A stretch of DNA of 64,000 bases from Nitrospira sp. (GCA_002634385.1 NSJL01000002.1:124001-188000); one strand, 5' to 3'; counted from the first letter of the stretch, positions 50,507 through 58,702 are shown. Numbers and translations are program-made. The notes: a model not told the origin generated them from the sequence alone.

Positions 50507-50956
50507 ATGATGAAAGGACTGATTACACTTCTTTTGTTCTGCCTGCCTGTCGCTGCTTTTGGGTTTGATTTAGATACACTGGACGATGACTTTGACCCGA
50601 GGGATTTAAGGCTTTATAAAACGACGCTTGCGGTCTGCAATATAACTGATAGCAAGGGAAAGATGGTGACTACTGCCAAAAAAGGTGATACCCTCACCTT
50701 TGCAAATTACTTTATCAAGACTGATTCAGAGCTTGTGGATTACGATGTAGATATTAATTATCCTTCATCTGATTCAGGTAAATTTAATATGACGGCGAAT
50801 TACAAGGGGCAGTTATATATAACAGGTAGTAATAAAATTCAGATCGCTGCACTGTATTTTGTAATTCCGAATAGCTCTTATTCTTCGGGGACGCTAACGG
50901 TGACAGCGACCGTTTCATCTTTCGGAACGTGCTCAAAGAGTATCACTGTTAATTGA
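50507..50956 (+). CDS. small secreted protein of unknown function
   Basis: A 149-residue protein from ATG 50507 (CAGGAG seven bases before) or ATG 50510; the longer open frame upstream has no start support. A signal peptide (about 1-20, G-L-I-T-L-L-L-F-C-L-P-V-A-A-F-G) is followed by about 125 residues rich in Thr, Ser, Asn and Asp, with two Cys that could pair. I recognise no family. Codon use is AT-rich, unlike the host. As the first gene after the left att it is a cargo candidate. Confidence 0.6.
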   Translation: MMKGLITLLLFCLPVAAFGFDLDTLDDDFDPRDLRLYKTTLAVCNITDSKGKMVTTAKKGDTLTFANYFIKTDSELVDYDVDINYPSSDSGKFNMTANYKGQLYITGSNKIQIAALYFVIPNSSYSSGTLTVTATVSSFGTCSKSITVN

Positions 50957-51194
50957 GCCAAGCAGGAAAGGGAGAATCGCCTCCTTGCTCACGGGATTGC
51001 CTTTGATGTGATCGAGAAGCCTTTCCGTGAAAGAGGTGAAAGAGATAGCGGCTCTCTCTGCCGAGGAGCAGGAAAAGGGAGGCTTCAGCTCACTTTAAAA
51101 AGTAAAATATCAGGGGATAGGGTAGCTCCCGAAAAGCCGCACTCCGGCGGCCTTCCCTGATCAATTCCGGAGAAACCACGGCGGAGAGGTAGAA

Positions 51195-52370
51195 ATGGGA
51201 ACGAAAAAGGATAAAGACTGGTTTGACCGCAATGAGATTGTTCAAGTTCTTGAGGGATTGATTCGCAAGTATCCCCCCACATCTGAAAAAAATCAAAAAA
51301 TGGCATATCAGGCTTTTCTTGAAAAATATCCAGAGAGCGTCATCTTCACTGTCTGGCAAGGGCACTATGTTACTACCAAGAAGCCGGAAGCAATTGCAAC
51401 ATCGCTTATTAAAGCAATAGATGTGAAGAAAAAAATCGGGCACATAAAAGAACGGGAACACTATAAGCATCCTGGACGACCCCGAAATAAAGAATGGGAA
51501 CTGTTTTCTAAAGCCGATGATATTTTAGCGATGAATACCATGCTTAAATGGGAAAAAATAGGCATCGACATCATTGAATATGAGGAACTGAGAGATGCAA
51601 TGATCTTAGGGATGATCTATAAACAGAAGGACATAGCGGAAAAGGTGACTCCTCGATGGAGCAGGGAAGCCATAGATAAAATGATAGATGAGATAAGGAC
51701 TTTACGCAGTGTTCAATTCATTTTTTTAAAAGAGCTTGCTGCTTCCGTAGAAAGCAAAGACCCCTATTTCATTAAGAATGCGCAATACAATTTTAAGTGG
51801 CTAACGGGTAAGGGCATAGAAGATTATCTGCTTGAGGCAACACCGCTGACCGGCAGAGGAAGAAAAATTAATCACAACACATTATTGATTGGCATTAAGA
51901 ATGCCCGTGCATACAGTCGCCAGGGGAAGATTGAAAAGACGCATTCATTTTACGAGCGGGACAAGCTCTCCTACCTGTGTTATCTCGCAGCTTCAATTGA
52001 ACTGATTTTCAGAAAGCCTCTTGATAGGATGGAACGTGACATAGCAAAGAAAAGGGCAAAGCTTGCCATTTATCATTTGGCGGAATATTACTCCATACAA
52101 TTAAGTGAATTGATATTCTCCCCTTTTTCCAATGATGCTTATCGTAGCGCTTCCTTACTGGGATATGAGGCTTTTTCGGAGACAGCAAAGCAGACAGAAT
52201 TCCACCACGATTGCGAAAACGGGGAAACGACAAAACAAGACTCACCACCGAAAGAAAATGAGCTTTTCAGTTCAAGGAATCTCCAGAAACTTGTGGAATA
52301 CCGCATTTCGCAAGAGGAGACCCTTAAAAAAGAGCTCACCGAGATTCTGTCAGATTTAGACAAGAGATAG
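51195..52370 (+). CDS. AT-rich protein of unknown function, satellite cargo
   Basis: A 391-residue protein, basic and mostly helical, with no signal peptide or membrane segment. The start follows GGCGGAGAGG. I see no recognised motif; there is a Lys/Arg-rich stretch near 80-100 (H-P-G-R-P-R-N-K) that could bind DNA. The gene has much lower GC than its neighbours, suggesting recent transfer. Being between the left att and the replication genes it could be an accessory gene. Function not assigned. Confidence 0.65.
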   Translation: MGTKKDKDWFDRNEIVQVLEGLIRKYPPTSEKNQKMAYQAFLEKYPESVIFTVWQGHYVTTKKPEAIATSLIKAIDVKKKIGHIKEREHYKHPGRPRNKEWELFSKADDILAMNTMLKWEKIGIDIIEYEELRDAMILGMIYKQKDIAEKVTPRWSREAIDKMIDEIRTLRSVQFIFLKELAASVESKDPYFIKNAQYNFKWLTGKGIEDYLLEATPLTGRGRKINHNTLLIGIKNARAYSRQGKIEKTHSFYERDKLSYLCYLAASIELIFRKPLDRMERDIAKKRAKLAIYHLAEYYSIQLSELIFSPFSNDAYRSASLLGYEAFSETAKQTEFHHDCENGETTKQDSPPKENELFSSRNLQKLVEYRISQEETLKKELTEILSDLDKR

Positions 52371-52460
52371 CCTCTTCTCCACCGCCTGACATTTTACCCA
52401 CGTAATTACCGCAAAAAGGATTATTTGTGTGGGTTTGTCATATTCCCACCGTATGATGAA

Positions 52461-52733
52461 ATGGAATCATCACATCGTTCGGAGGGAATGGAATTGGAAA
52501 AGAGCACGCTTGAGGATACCGCCGTTGTCGCCTACCTTGCCCTTAGGGGGCACCGATTCAAACCAGTTAAGAAGTACGATGGGCGAATAGCTTTCGAGGT
52601 TGAAGGGGATATCGCCCATAGCCTACAAGAAATTTATGACAACAAGCCTTGCCCTATCCTGGATTATATCAAAAGCCTGAAAACAGTTCGGGGGGCTATT
52701 TTCAGCCTGAAGCAGGCAGGGGGGAGGCAATAA
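52461..52733 (+). CDS. DUF5659-like small protein
   Basis: About 79-90 residues. The core V-A-Y-L-A-L-R-G-H-R-F, E-G-D-I-A-H-S-L-Q-E-I and Y-I-K-S-L-K-T-V-R-G matches the DUF5659 pattern of small phage-related proteins. The start is uncertain: ATG 52461 has no ribosome-binding site, ATG 52488 is too near GGAGG, and TTG 52494 is correctly spaced from it. The stop overlaps the next ATG (TAATG). Confidence 0.55.
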   Translation: MESSHRSEGMELEKSTLEDTAVVAYLALRGHRFKPVKKYDGRIAFEVEGDIAHSLQEIYDNKPCPILDYIKSLKTVRGAIFSLKQAGGRQ

Positions 52734-52840
52734 TGAGGAGAAGAATAAAGGCATTTCTGGTTGCTCTCGCCTGTTATGAGCTTATGCCATGGTTTGTTAT
52801 CGCCTTCCTCTTTTTCCTTCTGAAGCTACGCGAGGTGTAG
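52733..52840 (+). CDS. 35-residue membrane peptide
   Basis: ATG 52733 overlaps the upstream stop (TAATG) and follows GGGGAGG. M-R-R-R-I-K-A-F-L-V-A-L-A-C-Y-E-L-M-P-W-F then a hydrophobic segment to residue 30 and a charged end. One membrane helix with a positive N-terminus. Function unknown; tiny membrane proteins of this sort are common in phage replication regions. Confidence 0.5.
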   Translation: MRRRIKAFLVALACYELMPWFVIAFLFFLLKLREV

Positions 52841-52841
52841 C

Positions 52842-54833
52842 ATGGACAGGCAAACGATTCTGAATAGTCTGGACATAAGGACCTTCTATGTTTCCGAACT
52901 CTCCTCCCTGAAGACTAACGGCGACAACAAGGCAATAGCGCTGTGTCCATTGCACGAGGATACTAACCCGTCCCTATCTGTGAACCTCTCGACGGGGCAA
53001 TGGAATTGCCTTGCAGGATGCGGGGGCGGCAGTGTCTTCGATTTCTATATGAAGAGACACGGATGCGACTACAGGACCGCGTTCAATGCCCTTGCAGACC
53101 GTGCTGGACTAAAAGCGAGTCCAGCGTCAAAGATCGTTGATACATACCCATATAGGGACACGGAAGGAAAGGTGCTCTTTGAGGTCGTACGCTACGAGCC
53201 GAAGAGCTTCAGGCAGAGAAGGCCGGACAATAAAGGCGGGTGGATATGGAACCTTCAGGGCATTGAGCTTGTTCCTTTCAATCTTCAGGCAGTCATTCCG
53301 GCAAAGTCCGTTCTTATTGTGGAAGGGGAAAAGGATGTTCTTTCCCTCAAGGGAATTGGCCTTGTAGCTACCTGCAGCGCAATGGGAGCCGGTAAATGGC
53401 GAAAAGAGTACAATCAGTGGTTCAGGGGCAAAAAGGTTGCTATCCTGCCCGACAATGACGAGCCAGGCCGGAAGCACGCCGAACAAGTAGCCCGGTCCCT
53501 TCACGGTATCGCTGAATCGGTAAAGGTGGTGGAGATCCCTGGACTCCCGCCAAAGGGTGATGTATCGGATTGGATACAAGCCGGGGGTACCTGTGAGCAG
53601 CTTCTCGAATTTATGAAAAACACCCCTGCATACGATCTGTCCGAAAGTCCAGATATAGGGGGTGGACAGTTGGACAATGCAGTATTTACGCCACTTTCAG
53701 CACTACAAAGGGGTGCAGACCTTCGGACAATAGAATGCTGCATCGAGTGGTGTATTGATCGGCTCCTGCCTAAACAGAGTATCACCCTACTGCATGGCCG
53801 GGGAGGTATCGGGAAAACCTGGGTATGCCTTGTGCTTGCCGACAGCATAAGCCGGGGTATCCCCTTCATGGGACTTGATACCCAAAAGATGAGCGTCGTC
53901 TTCATTGATTTCGAGAACTCCCTGCCGGTCTTGGTGGACAGGATACGGAAGATCGGGGCGGATGATGTTCTGTTTTGGCACAATGCCAACGAGGAGATGA
54001 AGCCGCCGAAGCTGGACAGTCTGGACGCTGAGGCTTACAAACACCTACCCAAAGGAAGCCTTCTCGTATTCGATACTCTCCGCGCCTCTCAGTCCAAGGA
54101 CGAGAACAACAGTCAGGACATGGCCGTAATCATGTCCAAGCTGAAAGACCTTCGGGACATGGACTTTACAATTCTCCTGCTTCACCATACTCCGAAAGGG
54201 AACGACCGGACCTACAAGGGCAGCACGGCAATTCTTGATCTTGCTGACCATGTGCTAAGTCTGCACAAGGTGAAGAAGGGTAATCCCGAAGGGGGAGAGG
54301 TGGAGGACGAAGACGACCAAGAGTGCTTATACCGACTAGGAACAAAAGACAAGACCCGGTATGAACCCTTTCATGTCTTTATGGCCTTCGATAAGGAAAG
54401 GGGTTTTGTGAAGGCCGAAGACCCGGACGAACTGGACTTGCAGGGAATATACCACTTCCTGAAAGAGAAGCCGCGCCTTAACCAAGGAAACATATTTGAG
54501 CTTGCCAAGGACGAATTAGACATCAAGAGCAAGGGAAAAGTTATCAGTCTCCTGAAGAAGGGAGAGGGGAGATACTGGACCTCTACCCGCGAGGGAAAAG
54601 CGGTTTTCTATCAGGCAATCGGATGTGTCCACGTGTCCGACCCTATATACCGGACAGACGGACAGATAAATCCAACACTCCTTGAACCTGTCCGGGACTT
54701 TCGGACAGATGACCAAACGAATACCCCTGAAACCCTTGATGGAAGCCAATTGTCCAACTGTCTGGCCCCTTATTGGACAGAACGGACAGATGAAGTGATT
54801 GAGGTTCTGGACCTGTCCGAGGAGGCGCTATGA
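52842..54833 (+). CDS. primase-helicase with zinc-finger, Toprim-like and RecA/RepA-like ATPase domains
   Basis: A 663-residue protein. A CHC2 type zinc finger (C-P-L-H-E-D-T-N-P-S-L, then W-N-C-L-A-G-C) is at about 35-65; a Toprim-like segment with V-E-G-E-K-D and D-N-D-E-P-G-R is at about 155-210; a RecA-like/RepA-type ATPase with G-R-G-G-I-G-K-T-W (Walker A) and V-F-I-D-F-E-N (Walker B) is at about 310-440. The layout is that of phage and plasmid primase-helicases. The C-terminal 70 residues are low in conservation and their DNA holds many GGACAGA repeats. Confidence 0.85.
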   Translation: MDRQTILNSLDIRTFYVSELSSLKTNGDNKAIALCPLHEDTNPSLSVNLSTGQWNCLAGCGGGSVFDFYMKRHGCDYRTAFNALADRAGLKASPASKIVDTYPYRDTEGKVLFEVVRYEPKSFRQRRPDNKGGWIWNLQGIELVPFNLQAVIPAKSVLIVEGEKDVLSLKGIGLVATCSAMGAGKWRKEYNQWFRGKKVAILPDNDEPGRKHAEQVARSLHGIAESVKVVEIPGLPPKGDVSDWIQAGGTCEQLLEFMKNTPAYDLSESPDIGGGQLDNAVFTPLSALQRGADLRTIECCIEWCIDRLLPKQSITLLHGRGGIGKTWVCLVLADSISRGIPFMGLDTQKMSVVFIDFENSLPVLVDRIRKIGADDVLFWHNANEEMKPPKLDSLDAEAYKHLPKGSLLVFDTLRASQSKDENNSQDMAVIMSKLKDLRDMDFTILLLHHTPKGNDRTYKGSTAILDLADHVLSLHKVKKGNPEGGEVEDEDDQECLYRLGTKDKTRYEPFHVFMAFDKERGFVKAEDPDELDLQGIYHFLKEKPRLNQGNIFELAKDELDIKSKGKVISLLKKGEGRYWTSTREGKAVFYQAIGCVHVSDPIYRTDGQINPTLLEPVRDFRTDDQTNTPETLDGSQLSNCLAPYWTERTDEVIEVLDLSEEAL

Positions 54834-54854
54834 AATACATGGTGTCCGGACAGA
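54626..54854. repeat. cluster of GGACAGA/TGTCC repeats, possible iteron-like origin
   Basis: Six direct copies of GGACAGA start at 54652, 54660, 54703, 54775, 54784 and 54848, with inverted TGTCC copies at about 54626, 54634, 54689, 54751, 54814 and 54843. The cluster overlaps the 3' end of the primase-helicase gene and the start of the next gene. Confidence 0.4.
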
Positions 54855-55216
54855 TCAAGGTTAGAACGAAGGATGGGGAAAGAGCCCTTCTTGCAGGGCA
54901 AATCATCTCCATGCCTGCCGATAAAGCAGCGGCTCTCCTGCTTGCCGGGAAGATCACCGAGATGCACCCCAGACCCCATGATCTGCATGAACGAGATAGG
55001 TTATTCCACGAGCATACCGAGAGGTTGAGCCTCTACCCCTTCTCACCGGAAAAGATACCTGCAGCACTTTGGGAAATGATTAGGGAAAGCAATAGGCAAC
55101 TTGATACGGCGTGGATGTCGGGAAGCATCGATGATTTCAAGCGGGGGATGGCGGAACTGGAAACGCTGTGCATACGTGCATACTATCACACCATCAGAAA
55201 GCATGACGAGAATTAA
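54830..55216 (+). CDS. small protein of unknown function
   Basis: A 128-residue protein overlapping the primase-helicase stop (ATGA). The first 45 residues read like a small beta domain (M-V-S-G-Q-I-K-V-R, G-Q-I-I-S-M-P-A-D-K-A-A-A-L-L-L-A-G-K-I), as seen in small phage head or portal-adjacent proteins; the rest is helical and acidic. No family is recognised. It is probably part of the replication transcript. Confidence 0.6.
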   Translation: MKYMVSGQIKVRTKDGERALLAGQIISMPADKAAALLLAGKITEMHPRPHDLHERDRLFHEHTERLSLYPFSPEKIPAALWEMIRESNRQLDTAWMSGSIDDFKRGMAELETLCIRAYYHTIRKHDEN

Positions 55217-55252
55217 CCTAATTAACTGGAGTTGCCAGTAAACGGAGGAATA

Positions 55253-55825
55253 ATGCGAAAGATTGACGATAGCAAACTTTTAGAAATGATTGAGGACGGT
55301 AAATCTCAAAAAGACTGTGCTGCATTCTTCAATGTCAGTGAACCGGCAATCACGAAACGCTTAAAGAAGCTAAGAGCTTGTGTGCTCCCGGAATCAGTGA
55401 AGCGGCTAACGGGCAAAGAACAGCGCTTTGTACTCGCTCTTACTCAGGGGAGAACCCAAACGGCGGCAGCAATGGAAGCCTTCGATGTAACGAGCCGGGA
55501 TAGTGCTAAAACGATAGGATGCAGGCTTGCCAAAGAACCGGAAATTAAGGCTGCTATTACCGACCTGTTGAGCATGAAAGGTGCTTCTCCGGAATGGGTA
55601 GCGGAGAGATTCAAACACTGGGGAGATTCCATGGACCCTCAGGCATCATTAAGGGCAGTGGAGAATGTGGCGAAGCTGCACGACCTCTTCCCCGCATCCA
55701 AGAATATGAATTTGAACATTGACACGGTAACTCTCGTGAAAGTCGATTTGAGTGAGTACGAGAACCCAGAGCCCATAACGATTAACCAGAACGAAAATTT
55801 TGACGGGCCTCAGGAGGAAGAATGA
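55253..55825 (+). CDS. terminase-small-subunit-like HTH protein
   Basis: A 190-residue protein from ATG 55253 (GGAGG just upstream). A helix-turn-helix near residues 10-40 (D-G-K-S-Q-K-D-C-A-A-F-F-N-V-S-E-P-A-I) is followed by T-G-K-E-Q-R-F-V-L-A-L-T-Q-G-R-T-Q-T-A-A-A-M-E-A, which resembles the N-terminus of phage terminase small subunits, and an acidic tail. Satellites often encode their own small terminase to redirect packaging. The function is inferred. Confidence 0.6.
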   Translation: MRKIDDSKLLEMIEDGKSQKDCAAFFNVSEPAITKRLKKLRACVLPESVKRLTGKEQRFVLALTQGRTQTAAAMEAFDVTSRDSAKTIGCRLAKEPEIKAAITDLLSMKGASPEWVAERFKHWGDSMDPQASLRAVENVAKLHDLFPASKNMNLNIDTVTLVKVDLSEYENPEPITINQNENFDGPQEEE

Positions 55826-55913
55826 TATTTATCGCCCCTTGGGAGTCCCTGTTGCCCCCCTCCCCCTACCAGGGAAAACACTTTTTAAATGACGGCACAA
55901 GGAGGAAATGAAC

Positions 55914-56402
55914 ATGGGACCGAGGAAACCAAAACCCACTAAAAAGGAATTGGCACGGATGAAAGTTTTAAGCGACATGGGACACAGCCCTACCGCCATA
56001 GCAAAGAAGATCGGCATGAGCAATCATACTGTCTCTAAGTACCTCTCCATGGACCTCTTTAGCGATCCCGAAATAAAGAGTTTTATGCAGGTAATCAGAG
56101 ACCGGGAGATTGATGACTTATGTCTGTTGGGCGGGAAAGCACGGGCACGCCTGCATGAGATGCTGGATGAAGGCAAAACTAAACCCATTGAGACCGTCGC
56201 CATTATGGACAGAACCTTTCAGCAGAGGCGGCTGCTAGAGGGACAGAGTACAGCGAACATTGCCTACGCTGAAGTATCGAGCCGCTATCGGGAAGCTATG
56301 GACCGGCTGGAAAAACTCTGCAATGAGAACCCCGGACTCCGGGAGTTTGTGGAAAGTGCCACAGGGGGACATCTGAAAATGGGGGGAGAGGATGGGGAAT
56401 AG
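55914..56402 (+). CDS. helix-turn-helix protein of unknown role
   Basis: A 162-residue protein. ATG 55914 is 8 bases after GGAGG; ATG 55908 is too close. The N-terminus (M-G-P-R-K-P-K-P-T-K-K-E) is basic, followed by an HTH (G-H-S-P-T-A-I-A-K-K-I-G-M-S-N-H-T-V) and a helical C-terminal half. It could be a second packaging or regulatory protein. It is preceded by about 90 bases without a gene after the terminase-like gene. Confidence 0.6.
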   Translation: MGPRKPKPTKKELARMKVLSDMGHSPTAIAKKIGMSNHTVSKYLSMDLFSDPEIKSFMQVIRDREIDDLCLLGGKARARLHEMLDEGKTKPIETVAIMDRTFQQRRLLEGQSTANIAYAEVSSRYREAMDRLEKLCNENPGLREFVESATGGHLKMGGEDGE

Positions 56403-56494
56403 ACGGCTTTTTGTATATTTCGTACCCAGAGGGGCCTATATGGGGATATCCCTGTTTAATCCTGCTCCCCTACCCCCATCAGAGGCATAGGATA

Positions 56495-56782
56495 ATGGCG
56501 AATTGGAAGAACCATGAGCGGAAGACAGCGGCAGCGCTTGGCGGCAAGAGGATAAGCCGGGGAATGAACTTCTCACTATCAGCACCGGACATAGAGCATC
56601 CCCTTTTGTCCATTGAGTGCAAGTACCGGCAGAAGATCAGCGGATTTCTGAAAGATGGACTGAAGCAAGCGGAACGGTATTACCCGGAGAAGATACCTGT
56701 CTTGGTGCTCAAGGAGAAGCACATGCGGGGGGAGCTTGTGGTGATCAGGTTGTCTGATTTCAAAGCAATACTGGAAGGTTAA
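56495..56782 (+). CDS. small PD-(D/E)XK-like nuclease
   Basis: A 95-residue protein from ATG 56495; the open frame starts further upstream at 56411. A-P-D-I-E-H-P-L-L-S-I-E-C-K-Y-R has the D...E-x-K arrangement of Holliday-junction-resolvase-like nucleases, and the preceding R-K-T-A-A-A-L-G-G-K-R fits the start of that fold. No strong ribosome-binding site is seen. A DNA-processing role in the satellite is inferred. Confidence 0.6.
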   Translation: MANWKNHERKTAAALGGKRISRGMNFSLSAPDIEHPLLSIECKYRQKISGFLKDGLKQAERYYPEKIPVLVLKEKHMRGELVVIRLSDFKAILEG

Positions 56783-56835
56783 TGAAACCGTTGTGTGATT
56801 TTAACACGCTGTTTTATTTGAAATAAAAAGCAGGA

Positions 56836-56853
56836 TGTAACCGAACTGTAACC
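56836..56853. promoter_or_regulatory. paired TGTAACC sites before the excisionase gene
   Basis: TGTAACC at 56836-56842 and 56847-56853, 11 bases apart, the reverse complement of the GGTTACA sites near both ends. The second copy touches the ATG at 56854. It could be bound by the excisionase or integrase. Confidence 0.45.
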
Positions 56854-57087
56854 ATGAAACAGTGGAACAAAACTACGGGACCAGGAAAGCGGCTCATCTC
56901 CATAAGAGAGGCGGGAGAGTATCTTTCCCGTTCCCCTTGGACCGTTGCGGAGATGGTACGCACCGGCAAGCTCCCCTATGTCCGGGATGGCAAGCGGAAA
57001 CTTCTGGACCTCAGGGACCTTGATGCATGGATAGACGGCAATAAGTTCATCGAACACGACACCGGAGCGCTCCCCTGCCAAAAATAA
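56854..57087 (+). CDS. xis: excisionase-like winged-helix protein
   Basis: A 77-residue protein. L-I-S-I-R-E-A-G-E-Y-L-S-R-S-P-W-T-V-A-E-M-V and G-K-L-P-Y-V-R-D-G-K-R-K is the HTH_17/Xis pattern. Its ATG is overlapped by paired TGTAACC sites. It lies upstream of the regulator and integrase, the usual place for a recombination directionality factor. Confidence 0.75.
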   Translation: MKQWNKTTGPGKRLISIREAGEYLSRSPWTVAEMVRTGKLPYVRDGKRKLLDLRDLDAWIDGNKFIEHDTGALPCQK

Positions 57088-57100
57088 ACCTTGATTTTAT

Positions 57101-57119
57101 TATATACGTTTTGTATATA
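57101..57119. promoter_or_regulatory. operator-like palindrome over a promoter
   Basis: TATATAC (57101-57107) and GTATATA (57113-57119) flank GTTTT. The palindrome overlaps a TATAAT -10-like box (57116-57121) just upstream of the Cro/CI-like gene, so it is probably that protein's operator. Confidence 0.5.
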
Positions 57120-57126
57120 ATTATTC

Positions 57127-57363
57127 ATGGATAGAACCGAACTTCATGAATGGCGCAAGAGTAACGGCTATAGTCAATCGGATCTTGCTATAGAACTAGG
57201 AGTCAGTACGAATACTGTAAGCAGATGGGAACGGGGAGAACTGAAGATACCACCTTTCCTTCACATCGCGCTTAAATGCCTTAAGAAAAAAGGGGGTGAA
57301 ATTAGAAAGGCAGGCAGACCGCCGAAGGATGCAGCAAAAATGAAAACGAAAAGGAGGAAGTAG
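57127..57363 (+). CDS. Cro/CI-family HTH regulator
   Basis: A 78-residue XRE-family protein: [32 protein letters not shown], ending in a very basic tail (K-M-K-T-K-R-R-K). It starts 2 bases before a palindromic operator region and ends 2 bases before the integrase gene. Probably controls lysis-lysogeny-type switching of the satellite. Confidence 0.82.
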   Translation: MDRTELHEWRKSNGYSQSDLAIELGVSTNTVSRWERGELKIPPFLHIALKCLKKKGGEIRKAGRPPKDAAKMKTKRRK

Positions 57364-57365
57364 TT

Positions 57366-58559
57366 ATGGGTAGCGTGTATAAGCGCGGTGGCGTATGGTG
57401 GATTAAATATTACCGCAATGGAAAGCCCTTCTATGAGAGCAGCGGTTCCGAAAAGGAGACGGAAGCAAGGAAGCTCCTGAAGAGCCGTGAGGGGTCCATA
57501 GTTGATGGTAAGTTCCACGGCCTGAAGGTTGAACGCATCACCTTTGATGAGCTTGCAGAAGACCTCTTAAATGATTACCGCATCAATGCCCGGAAAAGCC
57601 TTGACCGCATAGAACTCAGTATAAAGCACCTGAAAGGGTATTTCAGCGGCACAAAGACTATCAATATTACTACCGGGGAGATTCAGCGTTATGTTCTGAA
57701 ACGGCAGGCAGAGAAGGCAGAAAATGGAACAATCAACCGAGAGCTTACGGCGTTAAAAAGGTCTTTCACTCTTGCATCAAGACAAACCCCTCCGAAAGTG
57801 GTAAATGTTCCTTATATCCCTATGCTCAAAGAAAACAGCGCGAGAACAGGATATTTTGAGCATGATGAATATTTAGGCATCAAAGTCCATCTTCCGGATT
57901 ATCTGAAGCCTGTACTCACTCAAGGATACCATACCGGTATGAGGTTGCGGGAAATCCTTGACCTTCAGTGGTCACAAGTAGACATGGTAGAGGGGAAAAT
58001 AATTCTTGATGCTGACAATACCAAAAACAATGAGGCACGTATTATTTTTCTCTCCGGGGAATTGTTTCAAACCCTTCTACAACAAAAAATACTCAGGGAT
58101 GAGAAATGCCCTTCCTGTCCTTATGTATTTTTCAACCCCCGCGGAAACCAGATTAAAGACTTTGGCGATGCCTGGGATAGAGCACTATTGAAAATGGGTA
58201 GAGAACTGCATTACAAGTGCAAGGATTGCGGAGAGATAACGGCAATCTCAGAGAAAAAGCTGCGGAAGCGACTTACCTGTCGAAAGTGCCAAGGAACGCA
58301 GCTAAAGAGACATGACAAAATTTTCCATGACCTTCGGAGAACGGCAATCCGGAATATGGTACGCGCCAGTATCCCGGAGAGGGTAGCAATGAAGATCAGT
58401 GGCCACAAAACCCGCTCGGTATTCGACCGCTACAATATCGTAAACGAGGCCGACCTAAAGAGCGCGGCAGAAAAGGTTACACAGTTACATCGGGAAGCAG
58501 AGGAAAGAGTGAATGGTTACAAAACGGTTACAGTGGGTACCAATAGGGGAACCGAATGA
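57366..58559 (+). CDS. int: tyrosine integrase with a zinc-ribbon insertion
   Basis: A 397-residue tyrosine recombinase. The N-terminus has an arm-binding-like domain, then a core-binding domain and the catalytic domain with R (G-M-R-L-R-E-I-L), H-x-x-R (H-D-L-R-R), H (S-G-H-K-T-R) and Y (F-D-R-Y-N-I). Between the first Arg and the H-x-x-R box is an insertion with C-K-D-C and C-R-K-C, a zinc-ribbon-like element of about 35 residues. It sits 29 bases from the tRNA-Ser end, as expected for an integrase that targets that gene. Confidence 0.9.
   Translation: MGSVYKRGGVWWIKYYRNGKPFYESSGSEKETEARKLLKSREGSIVDGKFHGLKVERITFDELAEDLLNDYRINARKSLDRIELSIKHLKGYFSGTKTINITTGEIQRYVLKRQAEKAENGTINRELTALKRSFTLASRQTPPKVVNVPYIPMLKENSARTGYFEHDEYLGIKVHLPDYLKPVLTQGYHTGMRLREILDLQWSQVDMVEGKIILDADNTKNNEARIIFLSGELFQTLLQQKILRDEKCPSCPYVFFNPRGNQIKDFGDAWDRALLKMGRELHYKCKDCGEITAISEKKLRKRLTCRKCQGTQLKRHDKIFHDLRRTAIRNMVRASIPERVAMKISGHKTRSVFDRYNIVNEADLKSAAEKVTQLHREAEERVNGYKTVTVGTNRGTE
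58475..58532. promoter_or_regulatory. GGTTACA sites, possible integrase arm sites (right)
   Basis: GGTTACA at 58475-58481, 58515-58521 and 58526-58532, and a variant AGTTACA at 58483-58489. The last pair is 11 bases apart, as in the left and middle pairs. Located in the 3' end of int, near the right att. Confidence 0.45.
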
Positions 58560-58587
58560 ATCTCACAGAAAAGGGTAACTCTTTGAA

Positions 58588-58648
58588 AATGGCGGAGAGG
58601 CAGGGATTCGAACCCTGGGTGAGATGTAATCCCACAACGGTTTTCGAG
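58588..58648. repeat. right attachment site inside tRNA-Ser
   Basis: The 61-bp repeat that rebuilds the 3' part of the tRNA gene (58590-58648). It differs from the left copy at three bases, all in the variable arm. Confidence 0.85.
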
Positions 58649-58680
58649 ACCGCCCCGTTCAACCGCTCCGGCACCTCTCC
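58590..58680 (-). tRNA. tRNA-Ser(CGA)
   Basis: Reading the minus strand, acceptor GGAGAGG pairs with CCTCTCC, followed by G-CCA encoded in the DNA. The anticodon loop CTCGAAA gives anticodon CGA (codon UCG). A long variable arm marks it as serine type. The T-arm contains GGTTCGAATCC. The 3' half is element-borne: three of its bases in the variable arm differ from the displaced host copy at 50137. Confidence 0.95.
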
Positions 58681-58702
58681 AGTAAACCGCCATTGAGCTG
58701 AT

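Larger units (their letters stand above)
50137..58648. mobile_element. 8.5-kb phage-satellite-like element integrated in tRNA-Ser
   Basis: Bounded by 61-bp direct repeats that match at 58 positions (50137-50197 and 58588-58648), the right one forming the 3' part of an intact tRNA-Ser gene. From left to right it has a secreted protein and an unknown protein, DUF5659-like and tiny membrane proteins, a primase-helicase, a terminase-small-subunit-like protein, two HTH proteins, a PD-(D/E)XK-like nuclease, an excisionase, a Cro/CI-like protein and an integrase. There is no capsid, tail or large terminase. The left 2 kb is clearly more AT-rich than the host DNA. Confidence 0.8.

Noticed and set aside
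50957-51194. Small frame ending K-E-I-A-A-L-S-A-E-E-Q in the gap before the 391-residue protein
   Set aside because: Only about 24 residues with no ribosome-binding site; possibly a gene remnant but not supportable.
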